The translations under genes and the position numbers were made by a program. From NCBI GenBank assembly GCA_021904315.1, contig CM038919.1:22547666-22611665 (forward strand): a stretch of 64,000 bases of DNA, read 5' to 3'. This stretch comes from Sphagnum magellanicum (lineage: Eukaryota > Streptophyta > Sphagnopsida > Sphagnales > Sphagnaceae). The notes below the pieces were generated by a model, which saw only the letters and a list, made by a program, of their open reading frames with translations, was not told the DNA's origin and did not search any database. Shown one piece after another: positions 49,609 to 62,350 of this stretch (position 1 is its first letter; each line of letters starts with the position of its first letter).

Positions 49609-50020
49609 CTAGTCACCAAACACTATGTCATTTTTGTCATGTCACTAAAGCCTACATGTCACTAAGTCATAAAGTGAACTTTCACTAAGGTTCAAATCAC
49701 TACCCCACCCATGCCACACCCCCATGAATAAGATTGGTCATTTTGGCACATGTCACTTTATTGTTTTTCAATCAAGCATGGTCATTCACATAACAAGGTG
49801 GTCCATACACTACCTTCAGTAAAGTGACAATCTATGGTCACTCACATAGCAAGTTGGTCCATACAATACCTTCACTAAATTGACAATTTGCCCCAATCAT
49901 TAAACGTTATGTCATTCATTTCATGTTGCTAAGGCCTATGTGTCACTAAATCATAAAGCTTAACTTGATTAAGACTTGAACAAATCATCATCCCATACAT
50001 GCCCCAAACATATGTATCTC
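49609..50020. repeat. Old segmental tandem duplication with an inner 56-bp repeat
   Basis: A segment at about 49609-49730 (CACTATGTCATTTTTGTC, CACTAAGTCATAAAG) is repeated in diverged form at about 49893-50020. Between them a 56-bp unit beginning GGTCA(T/C)TCACATA occurs at 49780 and 49836. The repeat sits just upstream of the hAT relic. Confidence 0.65.
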
Positions 50021-50167
50021 CATGTATGCATTAGAAGTTCTTCTTTGGGTGACATTTGGGAGCATGTGGATGTGGATAACAATGATTCTTTTGTAGTCTT
50101 AAATGACGCCATTGAATCATTGTGACTCTTCTTTTTCTCCAAGTTAAGGAACATGTAAACTTGCTTT

Positions 50168-52090
50168 TTGAATTCATCAATAAGTATGTTTGGGTCAAAT
50201 GTGGTTGATGTAAATTATATCACAACCCAAATCCCTACTAGTTTTATTTTCCAACATCTTGTTAATCAAGATTTGGCATATAATAAGAGGAAGTTTGTTC
50301 AATTTGTTATCATTAGGTACTTGCTAGCCCATGGTAGACTAATGACAAATTTTGGAAGCATGAGGTCTCATTTTGAGTTGTTGAAAGTTAAACATTGCCC
50401 AAAGAAACATTGGTGTGATAATGTTGGGCAAGGGATGGTTAACGCTCTCCATACAATTATCATGTGAACTACCAAGTTTACATTGGATAAGGTTAATTTT
50501 TTTGTTTTGTCTTGTGACCATGTTATTTCAATTAACAACCAATCCTAACTATCAAATCATGCATACACCATTCAAAATTGGACAAAGGTCCCCATGTTAC
50601 CATCCCTAGAACATGTAATGGATGGTTTTAAGGTAGCCAACCTCACTATTTGGTGATTATGCAAGCAATTCATGGGAATGAAGGTATTTTTGACCTGGAT
50701 GTTATTTCCAAAAAATATATATCTTTTTGTGTTAATGGGGTTGGTGTACTTCAAGGTTGTTGCACAGGTGTTATTGTCCAAATTTAGTCTCAATTTGCCC
50801 CATTCATGATTAGAGTTCATTACATGGTGCATTCGACAAAATTAGCCAACTTTGCATGTGGTCAATCACCTTTAAGAAGTCATGCAGTCATTTTACAAAT
50901 ATTTTTCCAACTTTCCAAAGAGGCATTTGTAATTGGTTAAGCTAGGGAAGATCATGGAAACAAGGGTTTGAAAATCTTGAACAATGTCAAGACCTACTAG
51001 ATTTCTATGTTGAGCCCATTCAAATAGGTGTTACAAGAATACCATCCATTGTTGCCAAAGATGGCATTGGATAGCCCTACAATCCCAACTATTGCCTTCA
51101 ACTTGGAACATTTGGTTGATGTGGAAACTTTGTTAGGCCTTGCTTGGCTTGTCCCTCTTTTGAGTGTAATAAAGAATTTGATTAAACTTGCACAAGCCTG
51201 AGACAAGATCTTTGTTATTGATTTGGTTCAAACAATTAAACTAACCCAAGGAAAGTTAAATGAAATGTTTTTGGATCCTTTTATTACTTTAAGATCATAT
51301 TCATTTCAAATTTTCTAATATCTTGTGGAGGGTACACATGAGACTATTTTGATGAAATGGATTACATATTTCAATAATGGCATTAATCATTTGGCATTTG
51401 AATGCCAAACAAACCACATTTGGGCAAAAACCCAAGTATCTAACATGAGGGTGAAATGTTATGTGATTAACAACATATTTTACCAAGTTGTGAAAGGCAT
51501 CAAGTTCTAATGTTTCCAAGCAGCTACAAAATTAATGGTTGAACTACACACACACTTTCCACATCATGGGGTGAATGAAGCTCTAAGTATTGTGTATCCT
51601 CATTATTGGTTGCTTGAAGGATGTGATGAATCATTCAACACTCATCTAAAAGTTGTTAAGGCTTTGTTTTGTACCTTGAAAAAAATGGGGGTTACTAAAG
51701 AGGTGGTTAATGAAGTGTTGTGTGCATCTACTTTAGATGTATAGAAGTCCTTGTTTAGATGACGATGAAAAGCAATGCCAAAGTTGCCATAGGCCCTCCC
51801 AATATTATCATCCTCTAACCAAAATGTGAAGGATCATCACCAATTATATTATCCTAGTTCGCAACATCCTAGAGTATGTGAAAGTGACTAAAATTGCCAT
51901 GATTCAAGTGTTGGGTTTAGTGGAGGATAAGTGGGTATTCAATAACCTAACTTTCATCAAGTTTAGGATCCATAATCACTTGGATTGTGTATTCTCATGT
52001 TTGGGCCATCCTTTACAATGCCAAATTTTCCTTGTGATGAAGCTATGGGCATTTGGCAGTCATAGAAATGTCACTATGCTTTGAATGCTT
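50168..52090 (+). mobile_element. Decayed hAT-superfamily transposase, nearly full length
   Basis: The plus strand reads as one long transposase with scattered stops and a few frame changes. In order: RYLLAHGRLMTNFGSMRSHF (about 50310), HCPKKHWCDNVGQGMVNALH (about 50395-50450), FVLSCDHVISINNQS (about 50505), LEHVMDGFKVANLTIW (about 50610), and GLKILNNVKTY then SMLSPFK (about 50965-51020). Later blocks are HGVNEALSIVYPHYWLLEGC (about 51565) and the C-terminal dimerisation block KVTKIAMIQVLGLVEDKW (about 51880-51935). This is the order of the plant and animal hAT proteins related to DUF4371/ZMYM-type transposases. About a dozen interruptions make it inactive. Terminal inverted repeats and the 8-bp target duplication were not found by eye. 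A BED finger was not seen. Confidence 0.85.
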
Positions 52091-53119
52091 GAAGGCTCTT
52101 CAATTGTAGGTTGCCCGCTACCAAATGTTTGCATCCTTAGGGCCTTGCGTAATTGGGCCTTGATCTATGTTTTTTGTGTTTTGTTTTGATTTCATGGTCT
52201 ACAAGTGTTGTAACTTGTGGTTTAAATTTTTTTGGCTATTGTATGTGAGCAAGGATCACAATCTTCATGTGACTATCTCTTTGTTTTCATTATCCTCACT
52301 AGTTTAGTTATTATTCCCATCCCTAGAATCCACATATGTTTTTTTTGTTTTAAAACATTACTAACTAATAAGCTTGCAAGAGACATTATTCTACAATGGG
52401 CAGAGTTTTTATGCTTGGGGTTCTATTCCTCCCCTATGTGATTAGTTGAACCACTTTAGCAAGTTGCCATGTAGGCTATAGGTTGTAACCAAACTTTCAT
52501 TATTGACTATTTCTTGTTTGCTAATTGTGAATGTAAGCATACATAGTGGTCACCAAAGGTGTTATATTATGACCCCAAATATGTCCCCAACAAGATTCAC
52601 AAAAATAACATCTGTCACCAAATTTGCTACAAAAAAAAAGATGTTTTATTTTCCTCACAAGCTTAGCAATTTTGCAAAAATTGCAATTCTTCCTTTCTTA
52701 AGATTACAAATTGTACAACTTTTCAAAATATTAAAAAAAATCTTTGGCCTAAGACATGAAAGACACATGAATTTTTTTATAAATAATTTTAACTAACTTG
52801 ATATTTTTTAATCACGTGTTAGTTTTAATATTTAATCAAATAAGCCTTATTGAATTACCACTAGGACATATTATTAATTCACATGTGATGATTACTTGGT
52901 CACATGTGTTTATCATTAAAACATTTAAATCATGTTAAACTATAAGTTATCACATGCTATACCACCTATTGACCCTATCCACTCTATGTCTACTTACCTT
53001 ACCTTACCTAATTATTTACATACCTACTTACAATCTATCTATCCTACCATACCTAGCTATCTTTTTTGGTTCAATCATGCAATGAATAAAGTTTAAATTG
53101 AAAGAATAATAATTTGATA
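52091..53119. other. AT-rich intergenic DNA with an ACCT-rich tract
   Basis: No gene is seen. A pyrimidine-rich tract of TACCTTACCT/CTACTTAC units lies at about 52975-53060. A related tract lies inside the sugar-porter intron at about 58790-58910. Confidence 0.5.
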
Positions 53120-53410
53120 TGTTTTGTGCAAGGCAAGCTTAGTATAGAGCAACCTTACACACCAAGAGAAGAGAAATCTTATACATGGGAGGCTCCTTCC
53201 TACAAGTGTGACATTCTTCGATGTTAGACTTGCCTTGTAGTTGACATGATGATGTATGTACTCCACGTAGAGTCACTAAGCATTCCTGAAAAAAACCTAA
53301 CCCACCAGGGTAGCTTGTTGTCCTCACAGACAGAGAGCATGGGGTTCCTACCGGGATTCGAACTCCTCACCACAGGCTTCGTACTCATTTTCCTTGGCCA
53401 CTAGGGTAAC
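53120..53410 (-). mobile_element. Probable tRNA-derived SINE
   Basis: On the minus strand, starting near 53410, there is a box A-like TAGTGGCCAAGG. About 35 bases later comes a box B-like GAGTTCGAATCCCGG (plus-strand positions about 53353-53367). This is the internal RNA polymerase III promoter layout of tRNA genes. The sequence does not fold into a good tRNA by eye and continues as about 230 bp of unrelated sequence, as in plant SINEs of the Au type. The 3' end is set loosely. It could instead be a tRNA pseudogene. Confidence 0.5.
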
Positions 53411-55358
53411 TGAATGTCAGAGAAAGAAATAATGGTATTCTCAAACTCTTTAAACAGAGACCCTTCTCCACTGGAATCTACCAGCTCTTGAATTTTTTTT
53501 AAAAAGTTAAAATTTTTAAATTAATTTATTTTTATTGTGGTGATGTAGCCACTGGGCATCATATGAAGATTTTTTTTCATTGAAAGTTAATTTCTTTTTA
53601 GAATCCTGGTACTTTTTAATTACCTTGAGGACAACAGAATCCAAATGTTGTGAACTTTTTTCTTTTTCTTTTTCTTTTTTCTGCTCCCTCTTACTTTTCT
53701 GGTAATTTTTTTGAAAAATTCCTACAAAAAAACCTTTAAAACTCGAGTTGTAAAGTCATGTGTAAAATTATGGTGCAGGAGTGACCTAAAAATACAAAGA
53801 GAAAATTGGAATGGTTCTTTATGATGTAGATTAAAAGCCTGGATCAGTTTTAACGTCATTTTGAACCCATTTTTTGTTCCCTAGATTCAACTTTCTCAAT
53901 TATTATTGTTTTCAGCTTTCATTTGCCAAATCAAAATGGCTCATTGCAACCAAAAGGAAGGAAAAAAAAAAAAAAAAACTTGAGAGGCACCTCATCTAAT
54001 TAATAAAAAAGACAAATCATGTTGCAAGCAATTGTGGCAATTTTTGGTGACTTTTCTTCAAATTTGGTTTTCCAGTGAATCTGTTTTTCAAAAAAAGAAT
54101 TTGTGATAAATTATTCCTTTTCTAAATTAATTTTCACAAAATGAAAAATAAATTCACCACCAAAAAAATCATTGCTTCCATGTTTATGTTTAAATTTACT
54201 TCCCTTTAAATGCTCAATGTTCCTAAATTATGTACTTTCAATAATAAAAATTCTTTCATTCCAAAGAAAAAAAAAGAGGCCCAATTAATGATAAACTTCA
54301 ACCAATTGATATGATTTCATAAGGCACTATTGCAAGGTTTTCGCCATCTAGAAATTGCACCAAAGGGGGGATATCATGGGTTTGATATAAGTTCATAATG
54401 CACTTATGCATATGGGAAATTTCATAAGGGAATTTGGAGGGCACCTCATTTTTCTGGAACAACAACAAGAGGAAACACCTTACACCTACTAGTAAGTGTA
54501 AAAGCCCCCTTCTATTAGGCATAAGGTCCATCTTCTATTAGGGCATAAGGTGCATACAACCATTGATATCACCTCATGAAATGTGTACACTTGAAGCTCA
54601 TTGTAATTTTTGTCTCATGCTTCACAATGGATCACATGTGGGGGAACCTTCATTGAGCCATTGAGCCAGATGCAAGGGCCCCCTCATCCTAGGTCCCCAC
54701 TAATTTCATGAACAACCCCCACACTCTCAAGGGTCTTACCCTATAGATAACTCCTCAAAACCCAGAATTTCAACAAAGGAAAAACAGCTCAACAGCTTGT
54801 TGTTTGTTGCCCATAGTATTATATATTACGGTAATACCTTTTCAAGCTCAACACTATTTGCTTGCTTTTATAATGTGGTTTTTTTTTTTTTTTTCAATTT
54901 TAGTTGAACAAAATCTTGCTTTTAACAAAAGAAAAAGAGAACTTGTGTTGCAAAATTGCAGCAAATTGACCTTGAATATGAATTACATTTCATTTAAAAG
55001 CTTTTTTTTTCCTCTTCATACAAGTAGAACTTATTATTCTTAGTGATTTAACCTATTTTGAAGGTCCTTGCCCATGCTACCTTCAAAATAGGTTACTTCA
55101 TGTTTTCTATGTTTTTTAGAACTCTTTTTGTTTGTTTGTTTGTTTTGAAAGAACTTATTAACTTATAGTACAAATTGTGTGCTTTAAAAGTCTTTATAGT
55201 TTCTTTGGTACTTGCTTCTGCTCACAACTGCAAAAACTTCCACTTCTGATCAACTCATGATGTTTTCCCACTCTCACAGTATCTAGTTGCTTCTGTTTTC
55301 TCTAGTCATAGCTCTTTTAGACATTTTAGCTTGAATCTTGTGGTCTGAAGGAAGATAG
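53411..55358. other. AT-rich intergenic DNA upstream of the sugar-porter gene
   Basis: No gene is seen. A minus-strand ORF at 54298-54531 is unrecognised. A short local duplication (CCTTCTATTAGGCATAAGG) lies near 54511-54550. A segment at 54592-54633 is related to one at 62449-62490. The last 150 bp before the start codon should include the promoter, but no motif could be fixed. Confidence 0.45.
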
Positions 55359-58300
55359 ATGGCTCTTGGAGCTGGGAATTCAGTTTCAGCTACTGGTGGT
55401 GCTGGTACTTCAGCAGGAGTCAAGCAGTATGAAGGACGCATTACCATCTATGTTGTGTTTGCTTCTATTTTGGCTGCCAGTAGTGCTCTCATGGCTGGTT
55501 ATGATAATGCAATAACCGGTGAGTATTGTTTCTTGGTTTCTTCTGCTGTTTGTAGTCGAGGAAACAGCTAGCTGTTTTTTGCATGGATCTACAACAATGT
55601 TGTTGTTGGTTCATGTTGTTGTTGGCAGTGCTGGAGATTGAGAGAGTGGGTGTATTAGTTGTTTCGTGATTTAGTTTGAGAAGAGAGCTTTAAATTTAAC
55701 TTTGTGCATGATTTTGATCATGGCATGATCAAGTGAAAGAACAAGAAACATCGTTGCAAAAAAGATTTGAAATTCAGAAATTGTAATTTGTGAGTTTGGG
55801 TGTTTGGAATTCTTCAGAAACTGTGAGCTTTGGGTGTTTGGAATTCTTTGCAAACTGTGAGCTTTGGGTGCTTGGAAATCTTCAAAAATTGTGATCTCAG
55901 TGGGTGTTTGGATTTCTTCAGAAATTGTGAGCTTGGGGGTGTTTGGAAATTTTAAGCTTGGGTGCTTGCAATTCTTCAAAAATGAATTTGGAAGATTCCA
56001 TATCGAGGAAGAGAATATTTTAAATAATCCAAAATATTCTCTATTTTCCTTCACCAAATGTTGTTCTTTGAAAAAAAAATCACTTCTCTGAATTCCAACG
56101 TTTTGTCAAATAATATAATCAGTGTCAAAGTTGCTAAGGTATTATGGGATCAATTATAATTGATGTTGTACATTGATGGAAGAATTGAATGTGCAAAATT
56201 GTTGTATTGTGTTTGTGTGTTTCATTTAGGTGGTGTGGCACAAATGAGAAATTTCTTGGGGAAATTCTTCCCAGTGGTGTATGCAAATGAGCGACTCTCT
56301 GCAACGATTAGAAACAATCATAGCATTTACTGCCAATACAACAACCAACCACTACAAGCATATGTTGCTTCTATTTCTCTTGCAGGTGCTGTGTCCACCT
56401 TGTTTGCAAGCTACTTCACGAGAAACTATGGCAGAAAATCAACCTTGCTTTTTGCAGGAGTTTTTTTCATCATTGGTGTCATCCTCAAAACATCAGCTCA
56501 AAATTTGGGCATGCTTCTTGTTGGTCGAATCATTACAGGTTTTGGTTCGGGGTTTGCAAACCAGGTCAGTAATGATGTTCACATCACAACAAGCTCAAAA
56601 CGAAGAACAAGAAGAATTTTATCACAAATTCTCTCATTTTAAAGGAAAAATTCATCCACTTCTAGAGAAAAAGCTTTTCTTATAAGAACATTTTGTCACA
56701 TCTTAACTGAATTTTTAGTTTGAGGGCAATTTTTGCATCCATTTTCTATAGTTTGGACAATTTTCTTACAAAACTTGTCACTAATTATTGAAATCCTCAT
56801 AAAATCGTTCCATTTTTTAGTTTTGGGTTTTGAGTTTCCTAAAGACGAAAACCTTATTTAATTTCACTAATAGAAAATATGTTGACTAGTGGTGATGAGA
56901 TTAGTTTTGTAATGCGATCATTTCATGTGTGTTGTTTTGTTTTTGACATTGATTTTTTGTAGGCTGCACCAATCTATTTGTGTGAGATAGCACCACTCAA
57001 ATGGCGAGGGAAATTTGGTTTCTTCTTTCAAATAAGTATTGCATTTGGCAACTTGATTGCTTGTTTGATCAACTATAGCAATGCAAGAACAGGCAATGCA
57101 TTTGGGTGGAGAAGCGCATTGGGTTTAGAAGCCATTCCTGCGGTTCTGGTTACATTGGGTGCACTTCTCATTTGCGAGACTCCCAATAGCTTAGTTCAAA
57201 GAGGATATCGAGAACAAGGCAAAAAAACGTTGCAACGGATACGAGGTACACAAGATGTGGGGGTTGAATTTGAGGACATTTTGATTGCAGCCAAGAAATC
57301 TCCAAAACAAAACCAATGTGCAGAAGTCGATCAGTTGGAGACTATTACTATGAATCATCATGTCTCATTCTTCTCAAGTTTCAAGAATGTACTAAAATCA
57401 AGGACGAGTCGACCTCCACTCATCATTTCTTGTTTGATTCAATTTTTTGCCGCTTTTGCTAGTGGTTCTATTGGGATGGCGTCTTATGCTCTTATATTGA
57501 TTTCGACTTTGCATTTTAAAATCGCCACGCTTTTGTTTTGGTCCACGATGCTCGGCATCATCCTATTGCTAGGCACAATGGTTGGTTCTATGGTCGTAGA
57601 CAAGCTTGGACGCAAACAACTCCTCATCATTGGCAATTTCTTCATGTTCATTTCTCTTGTAAGTAAACCTCAAACCCTAAAATTCTAAACCACACATTTT
57701 CCATCATTTTCATGCAATTCGTTCTTTTAGCGTCCTCCTCCCCCACCCCCCAAACCAAATATTTATTTTTGTTCATTCATCTTATAAGTGAACCCTAAAC
57801 CCTAAACCACCCATTTTTCTTTTTTTTTGTTCAATTAATGTTTTGGAACATTTTTTTTGAAATGTTTATTTCCCTAGTAAGTGAACCATAAAGCCTAAAC
57901 CGTCCATATTCCATCTTGTTTGTGTAATTAATGTTTTGTAACATTAGAAAAAATAGACTTGAAATTTATTTATGCTCATTTGTTGAGTAAACATTAGAAC
58001 CCCAAACTAGAAACCACTCATTTGTTTGTCTTTCTTCAAGAAATTCATCATTTCAGCATTAAAAAGGAAATAAATTTACCTAATTTCTTTATGTTCGTTT
58101 GTTTAGTCAAGTGAACCCTAAATCCTAAACGACCCATTTTTCATCTTCTTCAATGGAATTTATTTTTGTATTTTTGTTGAAAATTTGAGTTAATTTCTCT
58201 TTTAAATTTGCTGAGTAAGTACTAGTGTCGGGTGGTTATTAGAAGCAGAAATAGACCCTAATGTTTTTAAGTGTAATTCTTCTTCAGGTTCATAGCCATG

Positions 58301-59432
58301 GTTCCCTAAAAAAAAACAAGTAATCAATCCTAATATATAACCATGGTTGTCCAAAAAAATTAAATCAAGCAACTACTTATAAAATGGTGGGTTCTTTACT
58401 AGTTCTTTCATGAAAATAATTGATTTTTTAAGGTTTTTAAAATAATCAAACAAGATGTTTCTCGGACATTGATTTTTCTTCAAAAAACCAAAATTGACAA
58501 TTTCTTATAAATTCAAATAACAAACACACCATTGATAAACACCTTACGAATTTTAATCTTCTTCCTTCCAAACCTTCCTTTGCGACACCTTACTAATCAT
58601 TTTAAGGTGCCTCCAAGGTGGTGACCGATTCAAATTATATGAGTCTTTTTTTTAACAAGGGAAGGGACAAGTTAGGGTGGGCTAGAGTGAACTAGCAACC
58701 CACCTACACACCATGTAGGATGGATGATGCATGGACATGAAACATTTTTTCATTGTATTCCTCTCACATAGATAACCATAGCGGTTACTTGTATGTACTA
58801 ACCATCCATGTGCATCTACTTACCTAGTATCCACCAAGTGCCTTACCTAATTTACCCACCTACATAGTAACCATTTACATACCCTACCTACTTAACTATG
58901 GAACTTAACCACTTGCATGAGTATTAACAAAAAAAACATTTCAATGAATTTTTAATAAACATGATTTTTTTGGATTTTTCATATGCAGGTTGCACTTGCT
59001 ATACTCCTTTCAATGGGGTTACGACATGGGGAAAATTTATCGCAATCACTTGCACCTGCCTTAATCTTGTTCATATGCATCTACATAGCCGCAATTGCGG
59101 TGTCATGGGAGCCATTGGCTTGGTCGATTTGTAGTGAGATTTTCCCACTTGAAATGAGGTCTGCTGGGTTAAGCTTTACAATTTTTGTGCGTTTCCTATT
59201 TACTTTCTTAACCCTCGAAACAAACTTGTTCATGTTATGTTCGTTCAAGTGGGGCCTCTTTTTGTTCTTTGCTATGTGGGTGGTTGTTGCACAAGTGTTT
59301 GTGTCCTTCCTCCTCCCCGAAACAAAAAGAGTGCCACTTGACGAAATGGAGATTGTGTGGAGGAGGCATTGGTTTTGGAAAAGGTTCATGCCACTACTTG
59401 ACATAGGTTGTGAAAATTTACCAAAGAAATAA
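55359..59432 (+). CDS. STP-type monosaccharide/H+ symporter homologue with altered sugar site
   Basis: Exons 55359-55518, 56230-56564, 56963-57658 and 58989-59432 join with GT-AG borders in matching phase to give 544 residues, slightly longer than the usual 510-530. It belongs to the major facilitator superfamily, sugar-porter branch, plant STP group, expected in the plasma membrane. Conserved blocks: GYDNAITGGVAQM (TM1), YCQYNNQPLQAYVASISLAG, NYGRKSTL, AQNLGMLLVGRIITGFGSGF, EIAPLKWRGK, ETPNSLVQRG, DKLGRKQLL, SEIFPLEMRSAG and PETKRVPLDEM before WFWKRF. The start is the first ATG, followed by the Ala/Gly-rich STP-like N-terminus. The TM7 sugar motif FFQQLTGIN is instead FFAAFASGSI (about 326-335), and SWGPLGWL in TM10 reads SWEPLAWS. 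The central loop is longer than usual. The frame is intact, so it looks like a diverged functional gene, perhaps with another substrate. Confidence 0.9.
55790..55985 (+). repeat. Tandem repeat in sugar-porter intron 1 (about 37 bp, 5-6 copies)
   Basis: The consensus resembles GTGAGCTTTGGGTGTTTGGA then ATTCTTCAGAAACT. Copies vary between about 33 and 42 bp. It fills much of the middle of the 711-bp intron. Two units begin with GTGAG and could act as cryptic donors. Confidence 0.85.
57655..58225 (+). repeat. Donor-site tandem array in sugar-porter intron 3 (about 90-120 bp, 5-6 copies)
   Basis: Units start with the real donor at 57659 (GTAAGTAAACC) and recur near 57787, 57876, 57985, 58107 and 58213. 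Each has a form of AGTAAGTGAACCCTAAACCC then TAAACCACCCATTTTTC and a TTCA(A)T(T)AATGTTTTG-like tail. Telomere-like CCCTAAA is part of the unit. The copies carry GTAAGT or near-GTAAGT sequences, so the intron holds a series of cryptic donors. Confidence 0.8.
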
Positions 59433-61779
59433 GGGACTTAGCACCCATGACAACTAACCCTAATATGTTCAAAATTAGGACCTCCCTTTGGATTTTGGAC
59501 TCGGCCGAATACTTTAACTTTCCCACAAATCATGGTAGTAGACCTTATAATCATACAATTACATACAATAACAATAATAGGGCCACTAGTGGAGTTATTT
59601 TATCCAATTTCTCTTGTATCATGTGTGAAAAAATTATTGGGGGGAATTCACAAACATCACATCTATGTTTTGAATTGGTTCTTTCTATCACTTGTTAAGT
59701 AAAATTTTAAAAAATCATGATTCATGTCACATGATGTTTTAAACATCATGAAATGAACTTCATGACCAAGCTATATATTACCATATTTTATTGCAAATGT
59801 GAGAATAAGGGAATTTCATTATTGTGAATAACAATAAACAAATGTTGAAAACTCGGGCTTGACCTTGAACCACAATCTAAATGGTCAATTTGATTAAACC
59901 CTAACCATAAAATGTAACATGTGTTTTTCTTGCCCCAAACTTTTAGTCAAAATGGACATCCCCTTTGGTCAATGCAAATAATTTAGTCAAATCGACCTTT
60001 TAAAACATCATGATTTCTTGTAGTGTTTTATTACTATAAATTCCATATTTAGCTCATTGTAAACCTTAGGCATAACAAATTGCTCCACAAATTTCTTATA
60101 CCTTAGATTAACATAATATCGAACCAAACATGAGCAATTAGGTTGTTTTTGCCTTTTGCAGAAAACATTGTGTTCCCATGTTCATTGTCCATGTTCTTTC
60201 CAGCCATTGCAACACTTGACATCGTAACAATACCTAGGTTAAATCATAACATGAATCCAAGATATAAATGCCTTATTATTTCCTAAAACATTTTACAACA
60301 AGTACAAGTGACAAGTAATAAACAAGAGCAAATGAATCAAGGACTTAAACTTATGATAGGTGTTGAATAAAGAAGGAAAGTTTGTGTTTCTAAATAGTTT
60401 CATGTTCATATCACTCAACCTCTCACATCTACAAATTCCTTCCCATGTTTTTCACCTCAAAAGAAAACTCCTAAACATGTTACAAAATATTGTTCAATAA
60501 GGTTTTTCAAAGGAAGACAACAGAATCCAATTGAAGAGTTAAGTAACAATTGAATTGTAATTACATTTGCATAATTTCAACTTCTTTGTTAACATTTAAG
60601 CACTACACAATGTTTTTTCATTGAAGTCTTTGATGCAGTCCATGAACGCCCTAGTAACACTTTGTTTGGTATAGGAGGGCGTTTCCAAAAGTATTTCATA
60701 GCTATCATCAAACATTGAAAAAAAACTTACCTCAATAATAGTGTTGTGTTTGTGCTTGAAGCTCATGCAGGTTTTGTAAAAGCTCCACTACATGTACTTC
60801 AACATATTGCATTAATCTCTAGGTGCAATAAAAAACATGGTGTGATATAATGAACACTACTCAATCGTTTGCATTATTGGTGTGCAATAAACGAATTGAT
60901 TGTTGTTTGAAGTTGTAGAACAATGGTGATGGAGCTTCAAGTTGGTCTAGCGATGGATATGATACGCGAGCACAAAGGATTGTTACATTGCATTAGGGTG
61001 TAGGATCAAGGACCATGGGGTTATTTGGATAGTCTCGATTTGTGCAAAGGAATTTGAAATCGATGCATGTTACCTAGGCCCATCCAATGAGATGACATGT
61101 GATGGTCAATGTACCCTTCATCTAATGGATGCCATCATGACCATCATGTGGGATTTATTATGTAACGTGCAAATGTGGCAATTATGCGACCGGGGATGGG
61201 GGTTTTGGAGGCGAGGCTTGTTTGATGATGTCATGTTGTGATGCCGGTACTTACTTAATGCATTTACAATCTTAAGCATGTTTAATATTTTTTGGGGGCA
61301 TGTGTTCTAAGTCAAATCATTTTTTCTTGAACAAAGGGATTTAAAATCTTCGGTAATATGCATTTGCATAAAATCGATATAAAACATAATTAAAAAATTT
61401 AGTTGGGTGCTATCACCCATGTGCATGGAACCAACCCTAATTTAAAACTAGATCATCCTCCACAAGCCTCCAAAAATCCAAAGTTTTATAAATTAAAAAA
61501 ACCTCAGCAAATGTTCTCTCAGACCACAACCCTTTCCACGCCGCCACGCCACCCCACAAAAAGCTAAACATTGGAACTGAAGGTTCCTTCCAAAATAAAG
61601 AACTGGAAAAACTACTCATTACCCTTCTTATTACCCAGGAAAAAGTAAATAAAAATTAAAAAAAATCAGCTGGGTAGAGAGCTATATATGACCCTTTTAT
61701 AGTAATGGGAAGTTCAAACATCTGGATGAAACTGGAAAAAATTAGGTTTTGTATCATAATGTGAATTGTGTAAGAGTGG
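59433..61779. other. Sugar-porter 3' region and AT-rich intergenic DNA, no gene seen
   Basis: The first 200 bp are probably 3' UTR. The rest shows no protein-like frame and no repeat that stands out. Confidence 0.5.
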
Positions 61780-62350
61780 ACAACATGGATGAAACCAATG
61801 AATCGGATAGAATTGATGATATAGATGAAACTCTCAACATGGATGAAATTGAGGATATGGATATATCTGCCAATATGGCTGAGCTCAACTGAAACGTTGG
61901 GTCAGTTGATGAGAAGTATCCAACTCTTCAAATGGATGGAATGGATATATAACACATGGATAGATTCAACCATATGATTGGAATTGAATTACTGGATGAA
62001 ACCTGATGGCATGGATGAATGAAAATGATGATATGAAATAAAATTGGATGAAATTCATGAACAAAAATATGATTCCATCAATGAAATTAAAAATATTTCA
62101 GTTGACTTCCGAGAATAAATAAAATTGATAATTATAATGAATAAACTGGCTGAATCTAATCACAAGGGTCAAAATGGACTATGGAATTGACAACATAATT
62201 GATAGTAATGACATCATGCTCTTATCCGTGTGAATCATAATATTGAAACACACGATAAGGATGAAACATGTTGACATGGATGAAAACCGATGAATTTGAA
62301 CACACAAAAAACAATTGCATGGATGAAAATATGAGAATAGATGACATGAA
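61780..62350 (+). repeat. ATGGATGAA-rich low-complexity tract
   Basis: The words ATGGATGAAA, GATGATAT and ATGGAT recur irregularly more than fifteen times in about 570 bp. There is no fixed period and stops occur in all frames, so it is not a repeat protein. It looks like a decayed array of a GATGAA-type short repeat. Confidence 0.6.

Noticed and set aside
53353-53367. Functional tRNA gene on the minus strand
   Set aside because: The T-arm-like box is good, but no acceptor stem or anticodon arm could be paired, so a SINE is preferred.
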